13,413 bases of DNA, from assembly GCA_002309875.1 (NCBI GenBank), contig DBYM01000059.1:20209-33621 (forward strand). Direction: 5' to 3'. The number at the start of each line of letters is the position of its first letter. Within the stretch, counting starts at the first letter, position 1. Positions 1-7,204 of the stretch are shown here, piece after piece. Source of the stretch: Cyanobacteria bacterium UBA1186 (GTDB lineage Bacteria > Cyanobacteriota > Vampirovibrionia > Gastranaerophilales > Gastranaerophilaceae). The translations under genes were made by a program, and so were the position numbers. Below the pieces are notes generated by a model, which saw only the letters and a list, made by a program, of their open reading frames with translations, made no database searches and had not been told where the DNA came from.

Positions 1-2
1 CG

Positions 3-251
3 GTAAATATTCCGAACGAAGATTTTGTTTATAATGCGTTTTTGAACAACATAAAACTTATGATGGACTATAGTGTATCTGATTTGACTTTCCATGTTTA
101 TGACAACGGTAATGAAGTTTATTCAAGGAAATATCTTGTTCAATCAATGTTAGTTCCCCAAGGGGTAAATGAGGCAAATGGGGTAGGGGTAAATGAGGTA
201 AATGAAGCCGACAACAAAAACCCTGAGGGCATTGAAGAAAAAGCAAATTAG
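3..251 (+). CDS. 3' end of an unrecognised gene (partial)
   Basis: The frame is open from the left edge of the window to a TAG stop at 249-251, giving about 82 residues of a C-terminus; the real start lies outside the window. A TTG at 42 could be read as a start, but the frame continues upstream without a stop and no ribosome binding site precedes it, so I treat the gene as truncated by the window. The visible part begins 'VNIPNEDFVYNAFLNN' and continues with a mixed hydrophobic and polar region. It ends in a low-complexity acidic/Asn-rich tail (VNEA and VNEV units) encoded by a short tandem repeat. No membrane segment, catalytic motif or known domain is recognisable, so no function is offered. 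It ends 24 bp before the stop of the convergent AAA+ gene, and I see no GC-rich hairpin terminator in that gap. Confidence 0.6.
   Translation, partial: VNIPNEDFVYNAFLNNIKLMMDYSVSDLTFHVYDNGNEVYSRKYLVQSMLVPQGVNEANGVGVNEVNEADNKNPEGIEEKAN
162..209 (+). repeat. 24-bp tandem repeat, two imperfect copies
   Basis: The 13-mer GGGGTAAATGAGG occurs at 162-174 and again at 186-198, a period of 24 bp. The two 24-bp units (162-185 and 186-209) differ at about four positions. The period is a multiple of three, so within the partial gene it yields repeated VNE-type units near the C-terminus without breaking the frame. Confidence 0.7.
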
Positions 252-275
252 AAGAAATAAGGCTCTGGACAGTTA

Positions 276-1919
276 TTATTTATTAAATCCGACTTTGCGT
301 TTTGCAAACTTGCTGTCTTTAAATTGTTGTATCGCATTGTCAAAATCTTCGGGGGTAATTGTAAGTTCTTCCATATCGGAATCTTTGAACGTTCCGTTTT
401 CCATTTTTTCGTAAATATGTTTACGCTCCATGGAAATTTCACGGGCATTATTGACTATCATCGCAATATCCGCACCCGTAGAGTTCATTCTGAAGAGTTG
501 ATTTGCAATGTTATTTAAATCGACACTTTTATCTGTATTTTGGTTTTTGAGGTGGATAGAAAGAATATTTAAGACGTCTCTTTCGGTTTCGGGAGCCTTA
601 AGTTCAATATGCGTGCCAAGTCTGCCTGAGCGGATAAAAGCGGGGTCAATATTATCAAGCCTGTTTGTTGCCGCTATGACGAAGATTTTTTCATCGGGTT
701 TAATATCGCTTAAAAGTCCGAGGATTTGCGTGAGGGCTTTATCTCCGTGTACATCTCCTTTTCCTCTGTTAGATGCGATTCCGTCAAATTCGTCTATAAA
801 TATAATACTCGGTTGATTTTCACGTGCTTCTTTAAACAGATTTCTCCAGTTTTCTTCTGTTCCGCCAACCCATTTTGAAGCGAGTTCACTTCCGTTTACT
901 TTGATAAAATGAGCCTTTGTTTCATTGGAGATGGCTTCGGCAAGAAGAGTTTTCCCTGTTCCGGGAGGACCATACATAACAAAACCGTGTTCAAGGTGTG
1001 TATTTTTAAAACCTGCAGGATATTTTATCGGATAAAGTATGTTCTTTTTAATTATTGCTATGGCTTTGTCCTGCCCGCCGACACTGTCAAAGTTTACATC
1101 ACCGTGGTATGCGGGACTGTAAGTTTGCGGCTTTTCTTCTTCCGTCTCTTTGGACTGTTCTGTTTCGTCTGCTTCATTTGCATAATAGGAAGTTTTATCA
1201 TCATTAATCGTGTTCATCAGGATCAGGCGTGTAACCAATTCTCTGTAATTTTCGGCACTTTCAAGGAAGTAGGTGTCCCAGTTATAAAAGTTCCATTTCC
1301 ATTCTTCGTCTGTCGAAAGGCCTCTCTCGTAGAGATATCTGAACAAAAATGTTTTTTCTTCAGGCTTCAGTCTTGCATCATAAAACGGTTTTAGTCCTGT
1401 TAAGAGGATTGTTCTTCTGTCAGGATAATACTTTGTGAATTTTGCCACGTTTTTAACGTATTCTTCTTCATCAATAATATCAAAATCGCCGTCGCAGGCC
1501 TGATTATAAAGATCGTTAAAATATTTGTACAATGGCTCTTTACGTTTTTGGAATTTTCTGAGTTCTTTCTTGCCGGTAATTTCTTCAAAATTATTTAATG
1601 TCGGGTGATTTTTATAAAAAACCTGCTTAACTTTATTTTCGTTGTTCTTTTTTAATGTTTTTACAATTCCTGTCGTCAAAACCGGTGTGGCAGCAACACC
1701 GAGAAGGAAAGCCCAGACATTAAAGTTCTCCTTTTCTTTCTTATCTTGCAGGTCGGTTTTATCGGTTTTCGGACTTGAAACCAACTCCGTATAATAAGGG
1801 TCTTTAACAGGCTCGGCTTCTTTTGGCTTTTGGGCATTACCCACAAGAAGCGGTGTTGAAATTATTAACGGTAACAAAACGTTATGTGATAAATTTTTAC
1901 CTATTTTACTAATCGGCAT
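276..1919 (-). CDS. Membrane-anchored AAA+ ATPase, no protease domain
   Basis: This 547-aa protein has a complete AAA module at about residues 272-500: Walker A GPPGTGKT (317-324), Walker B IIFIDE (372-377), sensor-1 Asn in AATNR (416-420) and the arginine-finger region DPAFIRSGR (425-433, R430 and R433), followed by a 'TGADIAMIVNNA' lid helix. Two hydrophobic segments (about 12-28 and 67-87), with positive charge outside both, suggest a membrane hairpin with a short extracytoplasmic loop and the ATPase in the cytosol, as in FtsH. Unlike FtsH, the protein ends about 50 residues after the AAA lid, with no HExxH protease domain. Pore loop 1 reads 'SKWVGG' (W350), closer to katanin/Vps4-type 'SKWLGES' than to FtsH. 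Residues 95-260 form a charged, probably helical domain I do not recognise. A membrane-tethered unfoldase or remodelling role is inferred; the substrate is unknown. The start is supported by AGGGA six bases upstream. Confidence 0.85.
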   Translation of the reverse strand: MPISKIGKNLSHNVLLPLIISTPLLVGNAQKPKEAEPVKDPYYTELVSSPKTDKTDLQDKKEKENFNVWAFLLGVAATPVLTTGIVKTLKKNNENKVKQVFYKNHPTLNNFEEITGKKELRKFQKRKEPLYKYFNDLYNQACDGDFDIIDEEEYVKNVAKFTKYYPDRRTILLTGLKPFYDARLKPEEKTFLFRYLYERGLSTDEEWKWNFYNWDTYFLESAENYRELVTRLILMNTINDDKTSYYANEADETEQSKETEEEKPQTYSPAYHGDVNFDSVGGQDKAIAIIKKNILYPIKYPAGFKNTHLEHGFVMYGPPGTGKTLLAEAISNETKAHFIKVNGSELASKWVGGTEENWRNLFKEARENQPSIIFIDEFDGIASNRGKGDVHGDKALTQILGLLSDIKPDEKIFVIAATNRLDNIDPAFIRSGRLGTHIELKAPETERDVLNILSIHLKNQNTDKSVDLNNIANQLFRMNSTGADIAMIVNNAREISMERKHIYEKMENGTFKDSDMEELTITPEDFDNAIQQFKDSKFAKRKVGFNK

Positions 1920-1947
1920 TCCTGATTCCCTGACATTTACATATCCA

Positions 1948-1975
1948 TTTATAACATGCTAAAAACCTGTGATAA
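1948..1975 (-). promoter_or_regulatory. Candidate sigma-70 promoter for the AAA+ gene
   Basis: Read on the minus strand there is an extended -10 element TGTTATAAA (-10 hexamer at 1948-1953) with a TTATCA -35 hexamer at 1970-1975 and 16-bp spacing. Transcription would start near 1941, leaving a leader of about 22 bases before the ATG. Judged by eye against the sigma-70 consensus. Confidence 0.4.
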
Positions 1976-1993
1976 AAAATTTTGCTAATTTGT

Positions 1994-2011
1994 GAACAAA
2001 TGTATATGTTC
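1994..2011. promoter_or_regulatory. 18-bp palindrome, candidate operator
   Basis: GAACAAATGTATATGTTC is an imperfect inverted repeat: 14 of 18 positions agree with the reverse complement, with perfect GAACA/TGTTC outer arms. It sits between the divergent AAA+ and tolC-like genes, just upstream of the candidate -35 element of the efflux operon. The size and position suit a dimeric repressor or activator site. No regulator gene is present in the window. Confidence 0.45.
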
Positions 2012-2015
2012 GTCG

Positions 2016-2044
2016 TTTACAAGAGAGAAACGATTGTGTAAAAT
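2016..2044 (+). promoter_or_regulatory. Candidate sigma-70 promoter for the efflux operon
   Basis: TTTACA at 2016-2021 and TAAAAT at 2039-2044 are separated by 17 bp. Transcription would start about 2050-2052, right at the ribosome binding site AGGAG (2052-2056), giving an unusually short leader. That makes the assignment tentative; an upstream promoter inside 1980-2010 is possible. Confidence 0.35.
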
Positions 2045-2061
2045 GTTATACAGGAGCGGGC

Positions 2062-3633
2062 ATGGATAACTTTTTGAACAAAAAAATAGTATGTGTATTG
2101 ATGGTCTTTGCTTTGTCGGCATCTTCCCTCGGAGTTTCAGCCATTGAGAATACGCAGCCTGCCCAAAAGTCCAAGTTCAGTTTTTTTAAAAAAGATAAGA
2201 ATGAAGTTAAATTAAAAAAGACAAAGCGTGTAAAGATTACGGAGGTTGAACTTCCGCAGGTTGCATCATTTAAGACCCCGCCCGAGGAGATGCAGACCAA
2301 GACCTTGCAGGAATGTGTTGATTACGCAATTGCACACAATCCTTATCTTGCGGTTTCAGAGCAGAGGGTTAAGGCTGCAAATGCAGGAATAGGCGAGGCT
2401 CGTTCAAATTATGCTCCGAGACTGACGGCACGTGTGAATTATATGCACAACGCAAACAGCGGAACACGTATTGCCAATACACATGAAAATTCTTTAGGGT
2501 TTAGTGCGGGGGTTTCCGAAATGATTTGGGATTTCGGAAGAACGACTGCCCGTATTAATATGGCAAAATATGATACACAATCTGCACAATATGATTATGA
2601 TTACGAATTACTTGATATTGTTTATAATGTCAGAATTAATTATTACAGAGTTCTGATGGCTTTGGCCAATTTGGATATTTATGAACAGAACGTGCGTATA
2701 AACACTCTGAACTATGAACGCACGAAGGCTATGTTTGATGAGGGTTTGAAGTCAAAAATAGACGTTGTTAATGCGGAGGTTAATCTTTCCGATGCAAAAA
2801 TTCAACTTGTTGACGGGCAGAATAATCTTGCCAATGCTTTTATAACTCTGCAGAATTCAATGTATTACACTGAGCCTGATATTTTTATTGTTCAGAATAC
2901 GGAAAATTTCGGATTTCTGAAAGCCGATTACAGAAAAACAATGCAAAATATTGAGAACAATATTAAACCTTCCGGATTTTCGTTTAAGAAGAACGAAGAC
3001 GGTCTGATAACATTATCTTCGGGAATTGAGCATAATGATATTATTGAGGGCTATGAACTCAGTCCGTTTGAACTTTCAAGGCAGGAAGCGGTTGATAAGG
3101 CTCTTGAACTGAGGCCTGATTTAAAGTCGCACAGAATGCTTGCAAAAGTTCAGGAAGAGTCACTGAAAGCCATAAAAAGACAATATGCGCCTGAGATTAC
3201 GGGTGAACTTTCATGGGGTTATACAAAGAACGAATCGACTTATTCAAGTCCGTTTCAGGTAGGTGCGGGAGTTGGTTTAGGCTCAATTAATCCGTACGGT
3301 ATTCACTATCAGATAAAAGAAGGCGAAGCATACCTTGATATTGCAAAACATAATGTGAATATAGCAAAGACTGATATTTATTGGGAAGTTCAGGATAATT
3401 ATATCAGCATGCGTCAACTCGAGAGGAAGATTCCTCTTATGCACCAGAAGGTAAAAGCAACACTTGAGAACTTTGAACTCGCAGACGGACGTTACAGTGT
3501 CGGGTTGAGTAATTATGTCGAACTTCAGGACGCACTTACAAATTACAATAACACGCAGTTGAACTTTGTTGAAACTGTTTTTGCATATAACGTTGCAAGA
3601 GAAAACCTTTTAAAATCAATGGGGGTTAAATGA
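2062..3633 (+). CDS. tolC: TolC-family outer-membrane efflux channel
   Basis: This 523-aa protein has a signal peptide (KK n-region, hydrophobic residues 9-24, likely cleavage after VSA at 27) and two outer-membrane efflux protein repeats, about 81-265 and 342-520. The first begins 'TLQECVDYAIAHNPYL' and has the 'SNYAPRLTARVNY' segment; the second begins 'RQEAVDKALELRPDLKS' and has 'RQYAPEITGELSWGY'. That internal duplication is typical of the TolC/OEP family, which trimerises into a beta-barrel with a long periplasmic helical tunnel. Oddities are a lysine-rich stretch straight after the signal peptide (about 36-58) and an extra segment of about 65 residues (271-335) between the repeats. The start is set by AGGAG five bases upstream. 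The stop overlaps the adaptor gene's start by four bases (ATGA), so translation is probably coupled and the two form one pump. Assignment to the family is secure; exact tolC orthology is not. Confidence 0.9.
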   Translation: MDNFLNKKIVCVLMVFALSASSLGVSAIENTQPAQKSKFSFFKKDKNEVKLKKTKRVKITEVELPQVASFKTPPEEMQTKTLQECVDYAIAHNPYLAVSEQRVKAANAGIGEARSNYAPRLTARVNYMHNANSGTRIANTHENSLGFSAGVSEMIWDFGRTTARINMAKYDTQSAQYDYDYELLDIVYNVRINYYRVLMALANLDIYEQNVRINTLNYERTKAMFDEGLKSKIDVVNAEVNLSDAKIQLVDGQNNLANAFITLQNSMYYTEPDIFIVQNTENFGFLKADYRKTMQNIENNIKPSGFSFKKNEDGLITLSSGIEHNDIIEGYELSPFELSRQEAVDKALELRPDLKSHRMLAKVQEESLKAIKRQYAPEITGELSWGYTKNESTYSSPFQVGAGVGLGSINPYGIHYQIKEGEAYLDIAKHNVNIAKTDIYWEVQDNYISMRQLERKIPLMHQKVKATLENFELADGRYSVGLSNYVELQDALTNYNNTQLNFVETVFAYNVARENLLKSMGVK

Positions 3634-4778
3634 ACAAAAAGTATATTATAATCGGAATTGCCGCACTAATAGCATTTTTTGCAGTGATATCAATATTTAA
3701 AAAGCATGTAGTAACTTATGTTACAAAGCCCGTAACCGTTGATACGATTACGCAGTACGTTGAGGCTTCGGGAACAATCAAACCTATTAATACGATTGCA
3801 GTCGGTACTCAGGTTTCGGGAACGGTTGCAAAAATCTATGTTGACTACAATTCCGTTGTTAAGAAGGGTGATTTGCTTGCGGAATTAGACCCGAGTTTAT
3901 TTCAGGCAAACGTTGACCAATCCACCGCAAAACTGAGTACGGCAAGAGCGGCTCAGGCAAAAGCAAGTTCCACTTTGGCATATAAGAAGAACAATTATCT
4001 GAGATACAAACATTTGTATGAAAAGAATTACGTATCAAAGGACGAAGTAGAATTGGCATATTCAAACTATCAGCAGGCTTTGGCTGAGGTTGCCGCTGCA
4101 AATGCAGATGCTCAGGCGGCACAGGCAACTCTGAATAACAATTTGACTAATTTGGGGTATTCGAAAATAACTTCACCTGTTGACGGAACGGTTATCTCAA
4201 GAGCCGTTGATGTCGGACAGACCGTTGCGGCAAGTTTTAACACTCCGACACTTTTTGAAGTTGCGAAGGATTTAACTCAAATGCAGATAGAAACGAGTGT
4301 TTCAGAGGCGGATATCGGCAGGATAAAGGTCGGGCAGAAAGCAGAATACACACTCGACGGATATCAGGACAGAAAATTTGAAGGTGAAGTCACCCAGGTG
4401 CGTTTGGCATCTACGACGACAAATAATGTTGTAACTTATACCGTTATTGTTTCTGTTGATAATTCTGAAGGACTTGTTATTCCAGGCATGAGTGCAAATG
4501 TTTCGATAATAACAAGCAGTGTAAAAGACGCTCTTTGTGTTCCTACTCAGGCGCTTAAATTTACGCCTTCGACAGAGACCAAAAAATATGACAAGCAGGG
4601 AGTTTGGATTAAGACTGCTACGGGACTGAAGCGTTATGATGTTGAGATTGGTGCTTATGATGATAATAAAACTCAGATTATTTCTGATGAAGTTAAGGCG
4701 GGAGATAAAGTTGTCGTAAGAGCAAGCGGTGGTAAAAGCAGACAGATGCCAAAAGGCGGGGGCAGACCGCCGTTTTAA
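3630..4778 (+). CDS. macA: MacA-like periplasmic adaptor (membrane fusion protein)
   Basis: This 382-aa protein matches the RND/MacA-type adaptor layout and usual length. One N-terminal membrane anchor (residues 4-22) is followed by the first lipoyl half-motif ('VGTQVSGTVAKIYVDY', about 58-73, then KKGDLLAELD), an Ala/Gln-rich coiled-coil hairpin (about 92-168) and the second lipoyl half ('ITSPVDGTVISRAVDVGQTV', 180-199). A beta-barrel region (about 215-292, with 'EADIGRIKVGQKAEY') and a membrane-proximal C-terminal domain follow. The protein ends in a Gly/Pro/Arg-rich tail (PKGGGRPPF). Such adaptors bridge an inner-membrane transporter and a TolC channel, as its neighbours suggest. It overlaps the upstream gene by four bases, and its TAA stop is part of the Shine-Dalgarno of the next gene. 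The transported substrate cannot be told from sequence; macrolides, peptides, toxins or lipids are all known for the family. Confidence 0.9.
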   Translation: MNKKYIIIGIAALIAFFAVISIFKKHVVTYVTKPVTVDTITQYVEASGTIKPINTIAVGTQVSGTVAKIYVDYNSVVKKGDLLAELDPSLFQANVDQSTAKLSTARAAQAKASSTLAYKKNNYLRYKHLYEKNYVSKDEVELAYSNYQQALAEVAAANADAQAAQATLNNNLTNLGYSKITSPVDGTVISRAVDVGQTVAASFNTPTLFEVAKDLTQMQIETSVSEADIGRIKVGQKAEYTLDGYQDRKFEGEVTQVRLASTTTNNVVTYTVIVSVDNSEGLVIPGMSANVSIITSSVKDALCVPTQALKFTPSTETKKYDKQGVWIKTATGLKRYDVEIGAYDDNKTQIISDEVKAGDKVVVRASGGKSRQMPKGGGRPPF

Positions 4779-4781
4779 GGA
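4776..4781 (+). promoter_or_regulatory. Stop codon fused to Shine-Dalgarno (macA/macB junction)
   Basis: TAAGGA at 4776-4781 combines the TAA stop of the adaptor gene with the AAGGA ribosome binding site of the ATPase gene, five bases before its ATG at 4787. This favours reinitiation by the terminating ribosome. Confidence 0.6.
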
Positions 4782-4786
4782 ATAGT

Positions 4787-5503
4787 ATGTCGTTAATAGA
4801 AGTAAAAAACGTAGTAAAAACATACCAAATGGGAGAGGAAACCTTCCATGCGCTTAATGATATCTCTTTTTCGGTTGAAGAAGGTGAATTTGTTGCCATT
4901 ATGGGGACGTCAGGTTCGGGTAAATCTACCTGCATGAATATGCTCGGGACTCTTGATAAACCTACGAGCGGAGAATATTATCTTGACGGTATTGACGTTC
5001 TGAGTCTCAGTCCCGATGAACTTTCCGATATACGAAACAACAAAATCGGGTTTGTATTTCAGGGATTTAACCTGATTCCGAGGACCACTGCACTTGATAA
5101 TATTGCACTTCCTATGCTGTATAAAGGAATCCCCGAAGAGGAACGGTACAAAAAAGCAAGAGAAGTATTGAAAGCCGTAGGTCTAGGTGATAAGGAAAAT
5201 AATCTGCCCTCTCAGATGTCGGGCGGCCAGCAGCAAAGGGTGGCAATAGCAAGGGCCATAGTAAATTACGCACCGCTCATTTTGGCGGACGAGCCTACGG
5301 GTAATTTGGATACAAAAACAAGTATCGATATTATGGAATTTTTTGTTAATCTCAATGAAAAGTTCGGTAAAACGATTGTTTTGGTAACGCACGAGCCCGA
5401 TATTGCTGAATATACAAAACGTATAATCAAGTTTAAAGACGGCAAAATCGTTTCGGATTTAAAGAAGGACGAATGGTTAAGGCAACGTAACAGAGAAACA
5501 TAG
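4787..5503 (+). CDS. macB: MacB-type ABC transporter ATPase subunit
   Basis: This 238-aa ATP-binding cassette of the LolD/MacB/FtsE subfamily has all the catalytic motifs: Walker A GTSGSGKST (40-48), Q-loop FQGFNLIP (91-98), signature MSGGQQQR (144-151, Met in place of the usual first Leu), Walker B LILADEP (164-170), D-loop NLDT (173-176) and switch His 202 (VTHEPD). It should hydrolyse ATP on the cytoplasmic face to drive the adjacent permease by MacB-type mechanotransmission rather than classical alternating access. In Proteobacteria MacB is one polypeptide; here the ATPase and permease are separate genes two bases apart, the arrangement common in other phyla. The ATG at 4787 is preceded by AAGGA with ideal spacing. 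The ATPase assignment is secure, and the MacB label rests on the neighbouring adaptor and permease. Confidence 0.92.
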   Translation: MSLIEVKNVVKTYQMGEETFHALNDISFSVEEGEFVAIMGTSGSGKSTCMNMLGTLDKPTSGEYYLDGIDVLSLSPDELSDIRNNKIGFVFQGFNLIPRTTALDNIALPMLYKGIPEEERYKKAREVLKAVGLGDKENNLPSQMSGGQQQRVAIARAIVNYAPLILADEPTGNLDTKTSIDIMEFFVNLNEKFGKTIVLVTHEPDIAEYTKRIIKFKDGKIVSDLKKDEWLRQRNRET

Positions 5504-5505
5504 AC

Positions 5506-6732
5506 ATGATTGATTTCAAATCCACATTAAAAATAGCATTAAAATCGCTTGAGGTTAATAAAATGCGCTCGGCACTTACGTCTTTGGGTATAATTATCGG
5601 TGTCGGAGCCGTAATTGTAATGCTTGCAATAGGCTCGGGCGCCAATAAAACCGTTCAGCAAAATATGGAATCAATGGGCTCAAACATTCTGACTATTCGT
5701 TCCGCTACTGCAAAAACAGGCGGAGTTTCAATGGGAATGGGCTCAAAACCGACTCTGAGCGTTAAAGATGCTGAAGCCATTTTAAAGAACGCAAGAGGAG
5801 TTGAGGCGGTTGCTCCCGTTATGAATTCTTCCAAGCAGGCAATGTACGGAAATCAGAATTGGCAGACCTCCGTTTACGGAATTACAACGCCGTATTTGTA
5901 TGTAAAAAATTATGAGATAAAAGACGGAAGGGCATTTACAAAAGATGACGACACCAATGCGGCGAAGGTCGCCTTAATAGGCTCAACCGTTGAGACAGAA
6001 CTGTTTGGCGATGTAAATTCAATAGGTAAAACAATAAGAGTCGGAAATATTCCTTTTAAGGTTATCGGAACGCTTGTTTCAAAAGGTACGGTCGGTCCTA
6101 TGGATCAGGACGATTTGATATTTATACCGCTTACGACCGCTCAGAGGAAGGTTTTCGGTACGGATTTTCCGGGCTCTGTCAATCAGATTATTGTTAAGGC
6201 TGATTCTCTTGAAACCTCGGAAATTGCGCAATCCGACATAGCGGATATATTAAGGCGCCGGCATAATTTGGGCAAAACTCAGGAAAATGATTTTGAGATA
6301 AGGAACAGTGCGGAATTTCAGGAAAAGATGAAATCAACCGTAAGAACTTTTGCAATCCTGCTTGCTTCTATTGCTTCCGTTTCTCTTGTTGTCGGCGGAA
6401 TCGGGATTATGAATATTATGTTGGTTTCCGTAACAGAAAGGACTAAGGAAATCGGGATAAGAATGGCAATAGGTGCGAGAGCGGGCGATATAAGAATGCA
6501 GTTTTTGATTGAGGCACTTGTGTTATCGTTAATCGGCGGGCTCATAGGGATTGTTGCGGGAATAGTTATTGCACTCCTTATCGGTTTTGCTTTCGGAACG
6601 TCAATAGTAATCTCTTTAGCACCGATACTGATGTCGTTTGGTTTTTCAGGTTTGGTAGGTATCGGATTTGGGTATTATCCTGCTTATAAGGCATCTTTGC
6701 TAAATCCGATTGATGCTCTGAGATACGAATAA
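5506..6732 (+). CDS. macB: MacB-type ABC transporter permease subunit
   Basis: This 408-aa permease has the MacB/FtsX topology: one membrane helix near the N-terminus (about 25-44), a large periplasmic core domain (about 45-278) and three helices (about 281-306, 332-362 and 367-390). It has the hallmark FtsX-domain sequence 'ERTKEIGIRMAIGA' (311-324), which is the cytoplasmic coupling segment, and the family C-terminus 'NPIDALRYE'. The N-terminal 'ALKSLEVNKMRSALTSLGIIIG' pattern is also typical, in slightly shortened form. It works with the ATPase two bases upstream and with the MacA-like adaptor and TolC-like channel. The ribosome binding site is weak, so expression probably depends on coupling to the upstream gene. 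No GC-rich terminator follows, only an A8T5 tract at about 6743-6755. Confidence 0.92.
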   Translation: MIDFKSTLKIALKSLEVNKMRSALTSLGIIIGVGAVIVMLAIGSGANKTVQQNMESMGSNILTIRSATAKTGGVSMGMGSKPTLSVKDAEAILKNARGVEAVAPVMNSSKQAMYGNQNWQTSVYGITTPYLYVKNYEIKDGRAFTKDDDTNAAKVALIGSTVETELFGDVNSIGKTIRVGNIPFKVIGTLVSKGTVGPMDQDDLIFIPLTTAQRKVFGTDFPGSVNQIIVKADSLETSEIAQSDIADILRRRHNLGKTQENDFEIRNSAEFQEKMKSTVRTFAILLASIASVSLVVGGIGIMNIMLVSVTERTKEIGIRMAIGARAGDIRMQFLIEALVLSLIGGLIGIVAGIVIALLIGFAFGTSIVISLAPILMSFGFSGLVGIGFGYYPAYKASLLNPIDALRYE

Positions 6733-6798
6733 TTTATAAGGCAAAAAAAATTTTTATGTGTTTTTATTTCCATGAATTGTTGCAGAAAGGGGTTTAAA

Positions 6799-7104
6799 AT
6801 GTCAATGAAAATTCAAGGATTATCTCCCAAAATTCAACCGTCAAGATTATTACATGTAAAAAGAGGCCTGCAGATGACGGCTTTAATTTTAGGACTGTCA
6901 TTACCCATAAATTATGCAATACAGGTAAATAATGCAAAAAATGATGTTTTCCAAAAAGAGCAAAACGTTGATAAGAAGGATTTGGAAAAACAAACCCAAA
7001 AAGACAAAACACTAGGTATATTAGGGGTTATACTGCTTGCTGCAAGTACGGGCTCAATGAGACATGATGCCATTAAAGAGAAATCGGAATCAGATAAAAA
7101 ATAG
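6799..7104 (+). CDS. Small two-helix membrane protein, unknown function
   Basis: The 101-aa product begins MSMKIQGLSP. I chose the ATG at 6799 because AAAGGGG (6786-6792) lies six bases before it; an in-frame ATG at 6772 has no ribosome binding site. A basic N-terminus (residues 1-23) is followed by a hydrophobic segment (about 24-40), a Lys/Asp/Gln-rich hydrophilic loop (about 41-70), a second hydrophobic segment (about 71-85, 'TLGILGVILLAASTG') and a basic tail. Both ends are predicted cytoplasmic. This layout resembles the N-terminal membrane hairpin of the AAA+ protein at 276-1919, but the resemblance is compositional and unproven. The gene lies 66 bp after the efflux permease and 100 bp before minC on the same strand. 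I do not recognise the family, and no function is claimed. Confidence 0.65.
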   Translation: MSMKIQGLSPKIQPSRLLHVKRGLQMTALILGLSLPINYAIQVNNAKNDVFQKEQNVDKKDLEKQTQKDKTLGILGVILLAASTGSMRHDAIKEKSESDKK

Positions 7105-7111
7105 TTGGAAA

Positions 7112-7142
7112 ACACTTTAAATTCAAATATCTTTACACTTTA
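7112..7142. repeat. Direct repeat ACACTTTA upstream of minC
   Basis: The 8-mer ACACTTTA occurs at 7112-7119 and 7135-7142, 23 bp apart, about two helical turns. It lies in the 100-bp gap before minC, which otherwise contains no convincing promoter hexamer pair. The repeat may be a regulator site or chance in AT-rich DNA. Confidence 0.3.
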
Positions 7143-7204
7143 TTGAACTAAAATAAACTTTGTGCCATGCTTTTGTTGTGGTAGTTTATGATTGGGTATG
7201 TTAA

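Noticed and set aside
909..1394. 161-aa plus-strand open frame opposite the AAA+ gene
   Set aside because: It is a shadow of the AAA+ coding strand: no ribosome binding site, and a composition typical of antisense frames.
1994..2011. SOS/LexA box interpretation of the GAAC...GTTC palindrome
   Set aside because: The Gram-positive LexA box has four bases between GAAC and GTTC; here there are ten.
4302..4823. 173-aa minus-strand open frame opposite the adaptor gene
   Set aside because: It overlaps the well-supported MacA-like gene entirely and shows no family features.
6743..6757. A8T5 tract after the permease gene as a terminator
   Set aside because: There is no GC-containing stem, so it is unlikely to end transcription efficiently.
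6772..6798. Earlier in-frame ATG for the 101-aa protein (adds MNCCRKGFK)
   Set aside because: No ribosome binding site precedes it, and the extra codons contain the AAAGGGG that serves the ATG at 6799.
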